This document shows positions 32,726 to 42,234 of a stretch of 64,000 nt of DNA, piece after piece. The stretch comes from Plasmodiophora brassicae (Eukaryota > Endomyxa > Phytomyxea > Plasmodiophorida > Plasmodiophoridae): contig JASFAU010000007.1 of NCBI GenBank assembly GCA_039704465.1, positions 1,116,001 to 1,180,000 on the forward strand. Direction: 5' to 3'. A model generated the notes under the pieces. That model ran no database searches. It was not told where the DNA came from and was given only the letters and a program-made list of their open reading frames with translations. Position 1 is the stretch's first letter; each line of letters starts with the position of its first letter. The position numbers and the translations under genes were made by a program.

Positions 32726-33187
32726 GGCGGCATTCCCTGTGGCGCCCGCGCCGCCACGCACTCCGCCACCCAGCACTGTGCACGGTGCAGTGGGCGGGGG
32801 GCCCCCGGTGCAGCTCGTGACTGGGGGCGCGCGCGATACAGCCCGCGCACAGGGCGCAATTTTGCCACATATTGCCGCCCCGCCACTGTCTGAAGAATGG
32901 TCGAGCCGGGACGGCGATCCAGCAGGGCCCTGCCGCCAGCTGCGACGGCTCGGGGCACATGCGTCGAGGTGCTGGGGCGTCGGGGTTCATTGTCGTTTCC
33001 TTGCGCGCCCAGCAGTACGTACGCGTATAATACTGTATGCGCTCGTAATGGTCAGTCGGGGGGCCGCGTGGCTTCCCAGGCGTACCTATATGCACGGGCG
33101 GGTGCCCACGTTCGCTCTGTCGGTGCGTAATCTGGGCTCGTTGCGATCGATAAAGTCCCGTGTCGCTGATCGTGGCAAGGGTGTGGT
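32726..33187. other. CPSF1 upstream region
   Basis: About 460 bp between the CPSF1 start and the stop of the first HSF gene (same strand). It must contain the CPSF1 promoter. No coding frame of note. Confidence 0.4.
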
Positions 33188-33931
33188 TTATACAAGGCGG
33201 GACCCGACCGGCAGGAACGCCGTTGTCTCCGACGGTGTGATCCGGACCGAGGACGTCCCCATGCTGCTGAACTCGTCGTCGTCCGTACCTTCGAGCAGGT
33301 CGACGCGGCGTCGTTTCAGGAACGGGCCCGGCAGGGTCGGCATCGGCCTCAGTAATGCCTTGTTCGGGTTGTTAGCGGGGCCGCCCGACGACGACGCCTT
33401 GACGGCACCGATGCTTGCGCCATCGCATCGATATTCCTGCATGGGCCGGGGCGGCGACGTGGATAGTGATACAATTGAGGACCTCCTGGACGGTGCGACG
33501 TCGCGGACGTGGAATTCGCGGATCATGCCTCGCAGGTTGTCGCATTCGGCGGACAGCTCCGCGTTCCTCTGCTGCAGCGTCTCGACCTGCGCCTTCATGC
33601 GCGCGATCACGCTGCGCTGGTTGCTGACCTTGTCGGACGAGCGGCGCACGATCCGGTCGAGCAGGTCGGGGCGGTCGCGCTGGAAGTTCGTGTGCGACAG
33701 CAGGGCGCGCCCTTCCGAGATGGTCTGCTTCGAGAAACCGTAGAAGTGGAGCTGGCGCACGAAGCTGAGGAAGTTCCCGTGCCGGAAGTACTTGGGCAGC
33801 GACTCGCGCTCGAGGCGGGCGACGTCCTCGACGACGAACGACAGGCCGTCCGGCTGCCAGCGGCACGCGTCGTCGTCCTTGGACTCGAGCATCTCGAACG
33901 TCCGCTGCAGGAACGTCGGCTTGTCGGGCAT
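33188..33931 (-). CDS. Heat-shock-factor-type transcription factor A
   Basis: DNA-binding regulator of the HSF family. Single exon, 247 residues, first of four HSF genes in the cluster. The winged-helix DNA-binding domain starts at once: FLQRTFEMLESKDDDACRW, SFVVEDVARLERESLPKYF, then the recognition-helix block FRHGNFLSFVRQLHFYGFSK, and FQRDRPDLLDRIVRR. It is followed by a coiled coil (about residues 105-140, SVIARMKAQVETLQQRNAEL) for oligomerisation, then a Ser-rich region and FLKRRRVDLLEG, which may be a nuclear localisation signal. No obvious activation domain. Closest relative in the window is HSF B. Confidence 0.92.
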   Translation of the reverse strand: MPDKPTFLQRTFEMLESKDDDACRWQPDGLSFVVEDVARLERESLPKYFRHGNFLSFVRQLHFYGFSKQTISEGRALLSHTNFQRDRPDLLDRIVRRSSDKVSNQRSVIARMKAQVETLQQRNAELSAECDNLRGMIREFHVRDVAPSRRSSIVSLSTSPPRPMQEYRCDGASIGAVKASSSGGPANNPNKALLRPMPTLPGPFLKRRRVDLLEGTDDDEFSSMGTSSVRITPSETTAFLPVGSRLV

Positions 33932-34013
33932 GTCGGGGCGCCAGGCGCTTCGGATGCGGGCTCGCAGAACAGCAATGGGCAGCGATGCCTACCTGTACTC
34001 TTCCGGACGCCTG

Positions 34014-34027
34014 TCGTGACTCACGCC
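34014..34027. promoter_or_regulatory. CGTGACTCACG element upstream of HSF A
   Basis: CGTGACTCACG is an 11-bp palindrome around a central C/G base, here ~85-95 bp upstream of the HSF A start codon. The core TGACTCA equals the AP-1/Gcn4-type bZIP site. The same word sits upstream of the other HSF genes. Confidence 0.6.
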
Positions 34028-34710
34028 ATACCCCCCACGGCAATTTGAGGAGCAAGACGTCCTGTCTCGTACTGTGCAGGCGCCTCGACGGATTTTTGCA
34101 ACAGACCATTCCCACAAACGGCGGACGATCCAGGGCATGATGATTCGTCAGGCGCACATTGACCCATATGACGGTACGTGGGGCGTGCGAATATTGTCCC
34201 ACCCCGACCTACGTGCTGACGGACGACAGTAGAAGCAGGAGGAGGAGGACGCAGGTGAATCAGCTCCGTGCGCACGTCGTGTTGGTCTTCGCACTTTACA
34301 TGCAGCGGTGCGATACCGTTGCGGCTGACGAGGCCCGAACGGACAAGCTGATACGGGACATGACGAGCGTATGCGAACCCATTTCCTGCAGGGGTGCCCG
34401 GTAGAAATTGTCGGCTGACGGGGCGCCCCTGCTCTAGGCAGGTGCAACCTCGGCGCCTGGTTGGACGACAGCCGCCCATCTTTCAACTCCTGCATACCTA
34501 TCTAAACGTGTCCGCGCCCTCGTGATCATGCCTGCGTCGACTGCAACGCCGTCGCTGCATATAAAGTCATAGCGAAAGCAGCACGGCAGACGGGGAGGTC
34601 ATCGTGATACCCCTCGATCGACGACGTGTTGGGGTCTGCTGCGGACAGAGACTAGCGGCACACCGCGACCAGACCGCAGAAGTTTGGACTGGCAAAAAGG
34701 ATCGCGACTG

Positions 34711-34772
34711 GGCGCGTCTTCGGACCTCTTCGGACTCGGCGCGTCTTCGGACTTCATCGGACTCGGCGCGTC
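34711..34772. repeat. 27-bp tandem repeat, 2.3 copies
   Basis: GGCGCGTCTTCGGACCTCTT and seven more bases, repeated at 34738 with two or three substitutions (GGCGCGTCTTCGGACTTCAT...), then a partial third copy GGCGCGTC. The period is a multiple of three, but no ATG-started frame uses it. Confidence 0.75.
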
Positions 34773-35390
34773 GCGGCGTCGCCGTTGGCCGCTGGCCGCC
34801 TGCGCCCAGGATTGCCGATCCGCGGCGCACCCGCTGACGGGAGCGCGACAAGCCCGGCACCCCGCGGCCTGCTCGGACGCCGGCGGGTTGCAGGCAGCCT
34901 CCACGCATTGCACTTGTTGACAATCGGTCGATGGATCCGATTCTCCAGTTGTATGTCCTTACACGTAAGTCTGGGAGGAAGTACGTCTTCGCGCACCCAT
35001 CCTCCTGTCCTTACAGGACTCTGTAGGGGCTTCTCACTCCGCAGGCAGGCTAGGTGAGCTATACGCGTTAAGCCATCACGTTCAACTAAATCTGATGTGC
35101 CCGTGTCTTCATCAGTCATTTGCAGTCTTGGGCGTCTGGTTGGGGGATTGGCCAATTGCGAGCAAGTACTTGCGGGCTGTTACGACCGGAACACGCGCGC
35201 ACGTGCGGTGTGCGTACGTACTGGTAACGGTTACGTTGAACTTACCGGCAGTGGGTTGGCAGGAAGACAACAATAAACCGTTCGCGCACACCGACGTCTG
35301 TCGGTTGTCCAGTGTTGTGGAAACAGCCGATGTCTGGTTGACTTTTGGCCGTATGTGCCTGGCGTTCACGGAACGATGACGTGTCGGTGC

Positions 35391-35562
35391 TGTCTCATAG
35401 ACCTGTGTCCAACGGGCACTTGAAGTTTATTTATAGCGTACACTAGCGACATGTTCCGAGTCTGTAAACGTGGTTTGTCTCATAGACCTGTGTCCACAGT
35501 CACTTGAGGTTTATATATTTATAGCGCGCCCTAGCGACAATACGCCCAGTCTGCAAACATGG
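35391..35562. repeat. 85-bp tandem duplication carrying TATA-like boxes
   Basis: Unit 1 starts TGTCTCATAGACCTGTGTCC at 35391 and unit 2 starts with the same 20 bases at 35476. Each unit then has CACTTGA(A/G)GTTTAT, a TTTATAGCG box, CTAGCGACA and CAGTCTG/GAGTCTG with AAAC. The TATA-like boxes can be read on either strand. Unit 2 has a small insertion making TATATATTTATAGCG. Confidence 0.8.
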
Positions 35563-35685
35563 CACGTTCCTGGCAGCCCTGGCGTTGCGCGTCGGCTCCC
35601 ACAGAGAATTTGGTACGTATAATATTCGACAGTCGTACAGGGTCGCCCGATGACAGTTGTATTGACAACGTGACATGACACTGGG

Positions 35686-36456
35686 TCATCCAGATGTCCT
35701 TGCGGTCGACGCCGACCTGAACGGGTGAAAGGCGGTCGGTTCCGATGGCGCCTGGGTCAACAATGCAGATGCCACACTGGATCCATCGCCGATGACGGGC
35801 ATACGACATGCGGACCCGTCAGGAGACCCGGACGGCGGTTTCAGGTTCGCGGCCAGTATCGGAATCGGCATGATCAACTGGTTTTTGACATCGGCGGCCC
35901 CACCTGATGCCCCTGACACTTGCCCCGTACCGATACTCGCATCGTCGTATCCGTACTGTTCAACTAGCGAGTAATCCGCCGACGTTGAAAACGAAATACT
36001 CGGCAGGGACCACCTTCTCGGGGCAGACGTCGCCTGCAGCGTGTGGACGACGTGTTGCAGGTGGTCGTATTCGGCTGTCAGCTCGACGTTTCGCCGCTGC
36101 AGGTCGTCGATCTGGGCCTGCATCCTGACGATGATACCGCCCTGGTTGTTGGCTCTATCGGACGAGCGCCGTTCGATGTGCTGGAGGAGCTCGGGACGCT
36201 GCCGCTGGAAGTTCGGGTGGTAGAACAGCGCGCGTCCTTCCGAGATGGTCTGCTTCGTGAACCCATAGAAGTGCAGCTGCCGTACGAAGCTGAGGAAGTT
36301 GCTGTGCCGGAAGTATTTCGGCAGGGATTCGCGTTCCAGGCGCTCGACATCGTCGACAATGAAGGACAGGCCGTCCGGCAGCCACCGGCACGCGGCATCA
36401 CGATCTGACTCGACCATGTCGAACGCCTTCTGCAGGAACATGGGCTTGTGGGGCAT
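35686..36456 (-). CDS. Heat-shock-factor-type transcription factor B
   Basis: Single exon, 256 residues from the ATG at 36456 (MPHKPMFLQ), placed to match HSF A; the frame is open ~11 codons further up. The DNA-binding domain FLQKAFDMVESDRDAACRW, SFIVDDVERLERESLPKYF, FRHSNFLSFVRQLHFYGFTK and FQRQRPELLQHIERR is very close to HSF A, so the two are recent tandem duplicates. Coiled coil at about 110-145 (IIVRMQAQIDDLQRRNVELT). The tail is Ser/Ala/Pro-rich and differs from HSF A beyond a shared YDDASIG/CDGASIG block, so the C-terminal half evolves faster than the DNA-binding half. Confidence 0.92.
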   Translation of the reverse strand: MPHKPMFLQKAFDMVESDRDAACRWLPDGLSFIVDDVERLERESLPKYFRHSNFLSFVRQLHFYGFTKQTISEGRALFYHPNFQRQRPELLQHIERRSSDRANNQGGIIVRMQAQIDDLQRRNVELTAEYDHLQHVVHTLQATSAPRRWSLPSISFSTSADYSLVEQYGYDDASIGTGQVSGASGGAADVKNQLIMPIPILAANLKPPSGSPDGSACRMPVIGDGSSVASALLTQAPSEPTAFHPFRSASTARTSG

Positions 36457-37210
36457 TGGGATAGTCTGCCGCGGACGCGAGCGGATCATCTGTGGGCGGC
36501 GAGCACGGACACGCCTCTTTCTGGGGATGTGAACCGTGAGTCACGCCGTGATCCGGAACCGGCCGAACACGGGCATCTACCTGCCCCTGGGGAACGTACG
36601 GCTCTTCCTAGGCCCGGAATATTTCCGACGCAGGCCGCCGCCCAGGTCCGACAACACGCGCAGATTGCGGCACGAACTGCGCGCAGTATGTATGACGCAC
36701 GCCGTCACCTGCAGGGACGTACGCACATGCCGAGCTGCGTAAGCACAGCACAGCCGTGTACCGAGACACACAGGTGGAGGCGCGCGCTCTTCGCGACGAT
36801 ACACGAGCGAGTGCCAGTGCGGATGGGGTCGCGCGCTTGGCCCGACAAACATATCGGTTCGTGATCGAATTGGCTCGACCACGAACGGGTTAAATGGCGC
36901 GAGGTCATATCGCAACGGTCCATACCGCACCGCACGTCGTCTTTGGAGACGACGAACGACGTGATGCGCACGCCAGGCCGCCAGTTGTCGGACCGTTCAA
37001 TGCGTCCTTCGTTGTCAATCCAAACGCTACATAACAATCACGCGGCTCTCGAAGGGCTGACAAGGTGCCGCGCGCCACGACGACAGGGCAACTGGCTGAA
37101 ACTGATTTCACCGGTGCGCTGGATGCGACCGACTTCTGATACCGCAGCCTATGTAGGTTCGCACTTGCCGCATATAGTCAACCGCCACATGACCATAACA
37201 AAGAGAACGA
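36457..37210. other. Intergenic between HSF B and HSF C
   Basis: About 750 bp. Holds the HSF B promoter including the shared element at 36534-36547. No coding frame supported. Confidence 0.45.
36534..36547. promoter_or_regulatory. CGTGAGTCACG element upstream of HSF B
   Basis: CCGTGAGTCACGCC lies ~80-90 bp upstream of the HSF B start codon. It is the same 11-bp palindrome as upstream of HSF A, in the other orientation. Confidence 0.6.
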
Positions 37211-38201
37211 TCACTTGTTGATTATGTACGGTGTGAACCTTCTTGCGATGGGATTCGCTTGCCGATGCGTAACATCGCGACCGTCTGGAGGAATGGCCGA
37301 CCCGCCAGACGACGCAGGCGGCACGCCCGCGCCCGGCTCGATCCCACCGCCACTGGCACCTGCGGCGGTCTCATCTGTCGTGGTGCTCGACGATCGCGAG
37401 GGCATGCCGTCCCTGTTCGGAACAGGGCTGCCTGCTGCCGGTTGCATCTGCTGGGAATCATACCGCGGCAGTACGAAGTTACTCCTGCTTGTACCGAATG
37501 CAGGTTCCACCTGCTGCTGCTGCTGCTGCTGCTCGTAGCAGAGCGGCATTGACCGCATGCCATCCCGGTCAGCGGAGGCTGCCCGCATGGCGTCCCGGCC
37601 AGGCGAGGCTGACCCCATAGCAGGCTGCCCCTGTTGGCTCCCGTGATAGTATGCCGAGGCGGCGGCAGCAGGCGCCGACATGACATCATCGGGTTCGTAC
37701 ATGCGGATACGGGCAGAAAGAATAGCGTGATCCTCGAACAGAAGGCGCACGATGCTGTGCAGGCGCTCGTTTTCCTCCACCAGCCACCGCATCTGCTCCT
37801 CCATGGCGCGCGTCCGCTGCTTCTGCTCCTCCTGCGCGTCCGCCGCCTTACGCCCGATCTGCTTCAGCAGGTCCGGGCGCCCACGAACGAACAGCGGGTG
37901 CCTGAACTCGCTGTCGCCGTTTCGCAGAGTGGTTTTCGAGAACCCTGGACACGTATGCTCATCAGCCATCACCGTCGCCTTGGACCGACGACAATGATGG
38001 CTTACCGTAGCCATGCAGTTGACGGACGAAGCTTTTGAACTGGTTGTGCCGGAAGTACTTCGGGAGGGTTTCGCGCTCCAGGCGAGCGATGTCGAGAACG
38101 AGGATCGCCTGGCCGTCGTCGCTCCACACGATGGTGTCGTCATCGGGCGATGACGCCATCGTGTACGTCTTCTGGATGAACGCGGACGACGGTTCATCCA
38201 T
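37211..38201 (-). CDS. Heat-shock-factor-type transcription factor C (one intron)
   Basis: Two exons: 38201-38006 and 37944-37211; intron 37945-38005 (61 nt) splits the DNA-binding domain in phase 1 right after QLHGYG. The domain reads AFIQKTYTMASSPDDDTIVW, DIARLERETLPKYFRHNQFK, SFVRQLHGYG joined to FSKTTL, then FRHPLFVRGRPDLLKQIGRK. A long coiled coil follows (EEQKQRTRAMEEQMRWLVEE). The C-terminal ~150 residues are low-complexity, with repeated RDGM/RDAM motifs and a seven-Gln run, typical of activation domains. Diverged from A and B. The start is the first ATG at 38201; the frame is open upstream, with an in-frame GTG at 38315, so a further 5' exon is possible. Confidence 0.88.
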
Positions 38202-38313
38202 GTACGGATCGTGGCCGGACACGTCGTCAGCAGCGGGACCGTACAGTTGTGGGGAACCGCGCGCGGGCGACCCCAGTGACGCACCACTGGCGCCCTGGCC
38301 GACGGATGGATCC

Positions 38314-38328
38314 ACCGTGACTCACGGG
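38314..38328. promoter_or_regulatory. CGTGACTCACG element upstream of HSF C
   Basis: ACCGTGACTCACGGG, about 115-125 bp upstream of the HSF C start Met at 38201. Perfect match to the 11-bp core seen upstream of HSF A and HSF B. Confidence 0.6.
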
Positions 38329-40161
38329 CGGAGGGGCCGGGGGGACCCACAGGAAGGCCTGCCTCGTGGACGTGCCCAGCACGACGCACCGAACTGGACG
38401 AACTCTGCGGTCGCCCTCTGCCAACGCCAAATAGCGCCTCGACAAAAATAGCCTGCGCGTACCGTACTGCCGAATGTTGAGTGTCACCACGCCCCGGTTG
38501 TCCGCCTGACGCGCGCACTGTCCATGTGGTATATTTGGTCACTGCGACGTACGTACACACGGTTAGATGATCGACATACACAGACTCTGAGAACGCGCGA
38601 CAGGTTCGCCGACGGGTTCGTCGGGCATACTCGACCACCGGGTTGTCGGTCAGAGTCCACACAACCATAGGTAGCAGGCACACGAGTTGAGCAGACGCCG
38701 GCAACGCTTGGAATGCGACGCGACGTTTGCGGCAGCAGGATCCAACCATAATGTGCATGGCCGACCAACAGACGACCCGGTGCCGTCTAGGTCGCACGGG
38801 TAGCGGACTGCCTGGCCGTGCGCTTCATCTCCGGTCAGGGGACGATCTACCGTTGACCTGCGAACTTGTTCTGGAGAGCCGGCGCAACGCACATCGCCCT
38901 GGACGCTCGCGACGGGCGGACCGTGGTCGGTATGTCGGACCGGATCGGGTGACTCCGTGTCCGTGACGGGCGCGCCGTGGCCTCATCGGTAGCGGCATCG
39001 ACCGCGTCGCATAGGTACAACTGGTTTTAGGGTACGCGAGACCGTCGCTGCGCACCGTAGGCCACGTTGTACAGCACACATCGACCTGCACGGCTGCACT
39101 GCTGACTCGTGAAACGACGGATCCCTGGCGATCCGTCGTCCCTGGTCATCGTCGATCACTGGCCCGGAGGGAGTGCAGACCATCAGCTCCGCCACTCGTC
39201 AGCGCGGTTCAATTTTGGCACGCGGTATCCAAAACAAGATCAGGGGCCGCAACGAGAACGGCCAATCACAGCCCGACCACCTTCCTCGCTGCAGGCAATA
39301 TACACATGAAGGGCCATTGGTTCTGGAAGTGCCGCTTGCTTATAAAGGTGTCTGCCCCCTCACTGTCTTCGCTGCGTGCAGCGCCATCTGACAGGACAGG
39401 CAATGGGTGATATCTTGACCGTATCGTACTTTCTAAAGGTTATCACGACAACTTTAGTGAGATCGCCGATGGTTCTAGGTGCTTGCGGCAGCTCCTAGGC
39501 CAGCCGGGCAGGATATAGACCCAGGTTTGAAAAGCGACACGGTGGGTATGTTTGCGCCTCAAAGAACTCGTTAGAGTGACCAGCAACGTCATACACGGCA
39601 ACGTCGACCTTCGTTAGTGGCCTTCATACGCGTTTTCCTGCTGGTTGGAGGCCGGCTGTCATTTCGTTGACGTAGCCCACTTCTTCTTCATGGCTGGAAC
39701 GAGCTCTTCGACAAGGAGTCGAACGTGCTCAATGTGGATCATACATACCATCCGCATCATGGAACGTTGTAATGCCGTACCTCAGCATCGATAACACGCA
39801 ACGTATAGGCACTGATCATGCCCCGTGCCGGTTGCTTTTGGGAAATTTTTGAAAACGATGAGAAACTGTTTTCCTTCGATACAGCGTGTCATAGGAACGC
39901 CCGCGATGTGGACTAACTGCTGGCGTGTACGGTAAAATCGAACTGGTGATATGTATCTTCAACCTATCAATCATTCCTGGACCGAGGGAGTATCTATTTT
40001 TGCTTCTACCCTGCAGGATTGCACATGGCAGTACTGATGCGACGATTGTGTGGGTATATAACGTTGCACGTTTCCGCACGTCGTATGCAGGGTACAATTT
40101 GGGACGAATATCGCGCCAGTGCGGGCCAGAGACGAATATATGGCAATAACAGTTTGATGGT
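38329..40161. other. 1.8-kb gene-poor spacer
   Basis: No supportable gene on either strand. Frames are short and the DNA is more AT-rich than the neighbours between about 39400 and 40160. It contains the HSF C upstream region and the HSF D 3' end. No repeat or transposon remnant recognised by eye. Confidence 0.45.
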
Positions 40162-41028
40162 TTATTCGCATATCCGAGGCGAAAATTGCCTCGGGAAAGG
40201 CCTGGCCCATTGCGGTCGCATGGGGGAAATGCATGGGTCGGATCGTGCCGACGATGGCGACGGTGGATGCCGCTGCACGCGATCGAATGCGGTCGTATCG
40301 GAGCCGACCACAACATCGCTCCGTGCGAAACAGGATCGACCCTCTGAACTATGTGCCCCGGCGCCCGCCAGCACATCGGGCAGCCAAGGCCTGCCAACGT
40401 CTGAACTCGGTCCAGCCTGCTTCTTGGCCCGCGGAGACGTCGGCGCCTCCTGATCTGTTATTGACCGGGACCGAGTTCGCCGCTGCGCGCGCGTCTCGGG
40501 CCCTTTCGGATCGCCGCCCGAGTTCGACGCCGTCGCCGCCAGCATATCGCCTGACGGCACCTGGCCTCGCTCGGCCATGAGCGCTGTGATCATGTCCTGC
40601 AGCTTGAGGTTCTGGTCGGTCAGCATCTGGACGCGCTCGTTCAGCGTGACGACCTGCTTCTTCAGCTGGGCGATCGTGTCGGTCGACTTGCGGACGATGC
40701 CGGCCAGCAGGTCGGTCCGGTTGCGAATGAACCGCGAATGCCGGAATTCGGCCTGGTTGTTGGGCAGGGTCGTCTTCGAGAACCCGTAGAAGTGCAACTG
40801 GCGGACGAACGAGTTGTAGTTGCCGTGTTTGAAGTATCGCGGCAGGATCAGCGATTGCAGGCGGTCGCAGTCGGTGACGATGAACGACCGGCCGTCGTCC
40901 GCCCATCGGACTGCGTCGTCATTGTCCTCGATGATGGCGTACGTCTTCGTGATGAACGCCGTGGCGTCGTCGGCGGATCGGGCCTTGGACGACTCCGCCG
41001 CCGAGTCGTTCCCGATCGGCAGCGACAT
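40162..41028 (-). CDS. Heat-shock-factor-type transcription factor D
   Basis: Single exon, 288 residues, ATG at 41028 (MSLPIGNDSAAESS). DNA-binding domain: AFITKTYAIIEDNDDAVRW, SFIVTDCDRLQSLILPRYF, KHGNYNSFVRQLHFYGFSK, FRHSRFIRNRTDLLAGIVRK. The coiled coil TIAQLKKQVVTLNERVQMLT (about 118-150) has regular heptads. A basic RAQRRTRSRS stretch near 190 may be a nuclear signal. The most diverged of the four; its DNA-binding helix has NYNSFVRQLHFYGFSK, so base contact residues are kept. The C-terminus has no recognisable feature. Confidence 0.92.
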   Translation of the reverse strand: MSLPIGNDSAAESSKARSADDATAFITKTYAIIEDNDDAVRWADDGRSFIVTDCDRLQSLILPRYFKHGNYNSFVRQLHFYGFSKTTLPNNQAEFRHSRFIRNRTDLLAGIVRKSTDTIAQLKKQVVTLNERVQMLTDQNLKLQDMITALMAERGQVPSGDMLAATASNSGGDPKGPETRAQRRTRSRSITDQEAPTSPRAKKQAGPSSDVGRPWLPDVLAGAGAHSSEGRSCFARSDVVVGSDTTAFDRVQRHPPSPSSARSDPCISPMRPQWARPFPRQFSPRICE

Positions 41029-41066
41029 TCCTTCTGGGCGGGTCGACTCCGGAACGAGCTCGTGCG

Positions 41067-41079
41067 CTGAGTCACGCGC
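41067..41079. promoter_or_regulatory. CTGAGTCACG element upstream of HSF D
   Basis: GCTGAGTCACGCG lies ~40-50 bp upstream of the HSF D start. It keeps the TGAGTCACG half but has CT in place of GT on the other side, so the palindrome is incomplete. Confidence 0.5.
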
Positions 41080-41323
41080 GCCAGTCTGGCCCGCGCCCCG
41101 CCCCTGTCACAGTTCGTCGTTACGAAAACCTCGCCGCGCGCTGCCGCCCGCGCGTCGTTTCGTCGCTGGCGCAGGCCTACGGTCTACGCAGTGAAATGAC
41201 GCCAGAAATAGTTCTGCGGATCTGTCGCGAACCGTGCGGCAGTCGCCGCCGGCCGTTCATCCCTACGTCCGCCACATGACACCCGCCACGCACACTGCTT
41301 CCGTCGTACAATCGTGTACGCCG

Positions 41324-41980
41324 CTATGACCATACGAAATAGTAGAGCAGGGCGATGATGACGAGCGTCGTGATCGCTATGCCGCCGTAGACGATCAGGC
41401 GGTCCTGGCCGTGGCGGCGCTCCACGAGGCGCAGGACGGTCTTGCTCAGGCCGAGGCGGCTGACGACGTCGAGCAGGCGCCGCTGCGCGCCCTTCATCGC
41501 GTCCCGTTGCCGTCGCAGGGCGTTCAGCGTTTCGGTGCCGCGGTCGATCATGACGGTGACCTCTTCGTCGGCGCGTTCCAGGACCTGTCGCTCATGATGC
41601 ATTCGGGCGGCGATCGGGCGGCTTGCGAGTCCGGACTCCGGCCTGGACAGCAATTCCCGTCTGGACTCCGCTTCGTGCTGCATGGTCATCAGGCGTTGCA
41701 GGTCCTGGCGGAACATGTTCTCGTCCTGGGCCAGCGCGTGGATCTTGGCGCGCCACGACGCCTGGCTGGCGCGCGGCTCCCGGTCGACCATCGGGTTCAG
41801 GTCGCGCACCGCCCCCGACATGGTGTTCACCACGCCGGACACGTCAGTGATCGCCTGCCTGCGCTCCTGGCTGCCCGGCGGCGCGTCCTTCACCACCGAC
41901 AGCATGTCGGCGACGTGCTGGGCGTGACGCCGGGCCGCATGGTACGCCTCCGAGATCGACACCGACGCCGACGACGTCAT
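41324..41980 (-). CDS. GOSR2: Qb-SNARE membrin (GOSR2/Bos1-like)
   Basis: ER-to-Golgi and intra-Golgi membrane-fusion SNARE. Single exon, 218 residues. N-terminal helical region SEAYHAARRHAQHVADM, then WRAKIHALAQDENMFRQDL. The SNARE helix runs from about 130 (HHERQVLERADEEVTVMIDR, GTETLNALRRQRDAMKGAQR, LLDVVSRLGLSKTVLRLVER). The pattern LRRQR..MKGAQRRLLDV..RLGLS..V.RL.ERR is specific to membrin. C-terminal tail anchor IVYGGIAITTLVIIALLYYF. Length is that of human GOSR2 (212). Confidence 0.93.
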   Translation of the reverse strand: MTSSASVSISEAYHAARRHAQHVADMLSVVKDAPPGSQERRQAITDVSGVVNTMSGAVRDLNPMVDREPRASQASWRAKIHALAQDENMFRQDLQRLMTMQHEAESRRELLSRPESGLASRPIAARMHHERQVLERADEEVTVMIDRGTETLNALRRQRDAMKGAQRRLLDVVSRLGLSKTVLRLVERRHGQDRLIVYGGIAITTLVIIALLYYFVWS

Positions 41981-42234
41981 CGGGCGTCGCCGCGGTCCGT
42001 ACGGACCAGCGCCGCGTATGCGGGGGACGTATTACTGCCTCGTTCGAAGCTATGTACATATTAACATATCCCGTCTAAATTCTCTGCCGGCAAGATTCAT
42101 TTGACGTGGCTGGTAGACTGAGCGTCGGCGCCTGATCGTGCCTATATATACCATTGTAAAATATCTGCTGAGGAGGAGCGCTCTAGCGTACTACCGCATA
42201 CGTTGGGCTCCTTCCTCCCCGCCGGCGCGCCCCC

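Larger units (their letters stand above)
33932..35685. other. 1.75-kb intergenic spacer with two tandem repeats
   Basis: No gene supported. Contains the HSF A promoter, a 27-bp tandem repeat at 34711-34772 and an 85-bp tandem duplication at 35391-35562. Open frames begin at GTG or CTG and have no domain character. The spacer is several times longer than typical intergenic distances elsewhere in the window. Confidence 0.5.

Noticed and set aside
31459..32893. Plus-strand frames of 214-392 codons
   Set aside because: Also antisense to CPSF1 exons with clear homology.
34711..34772. TTCGGA-rich repeat as a heat-shock element
   Set aside because: True elements alternate GAA and TTC; here every TTC has the same orientation.
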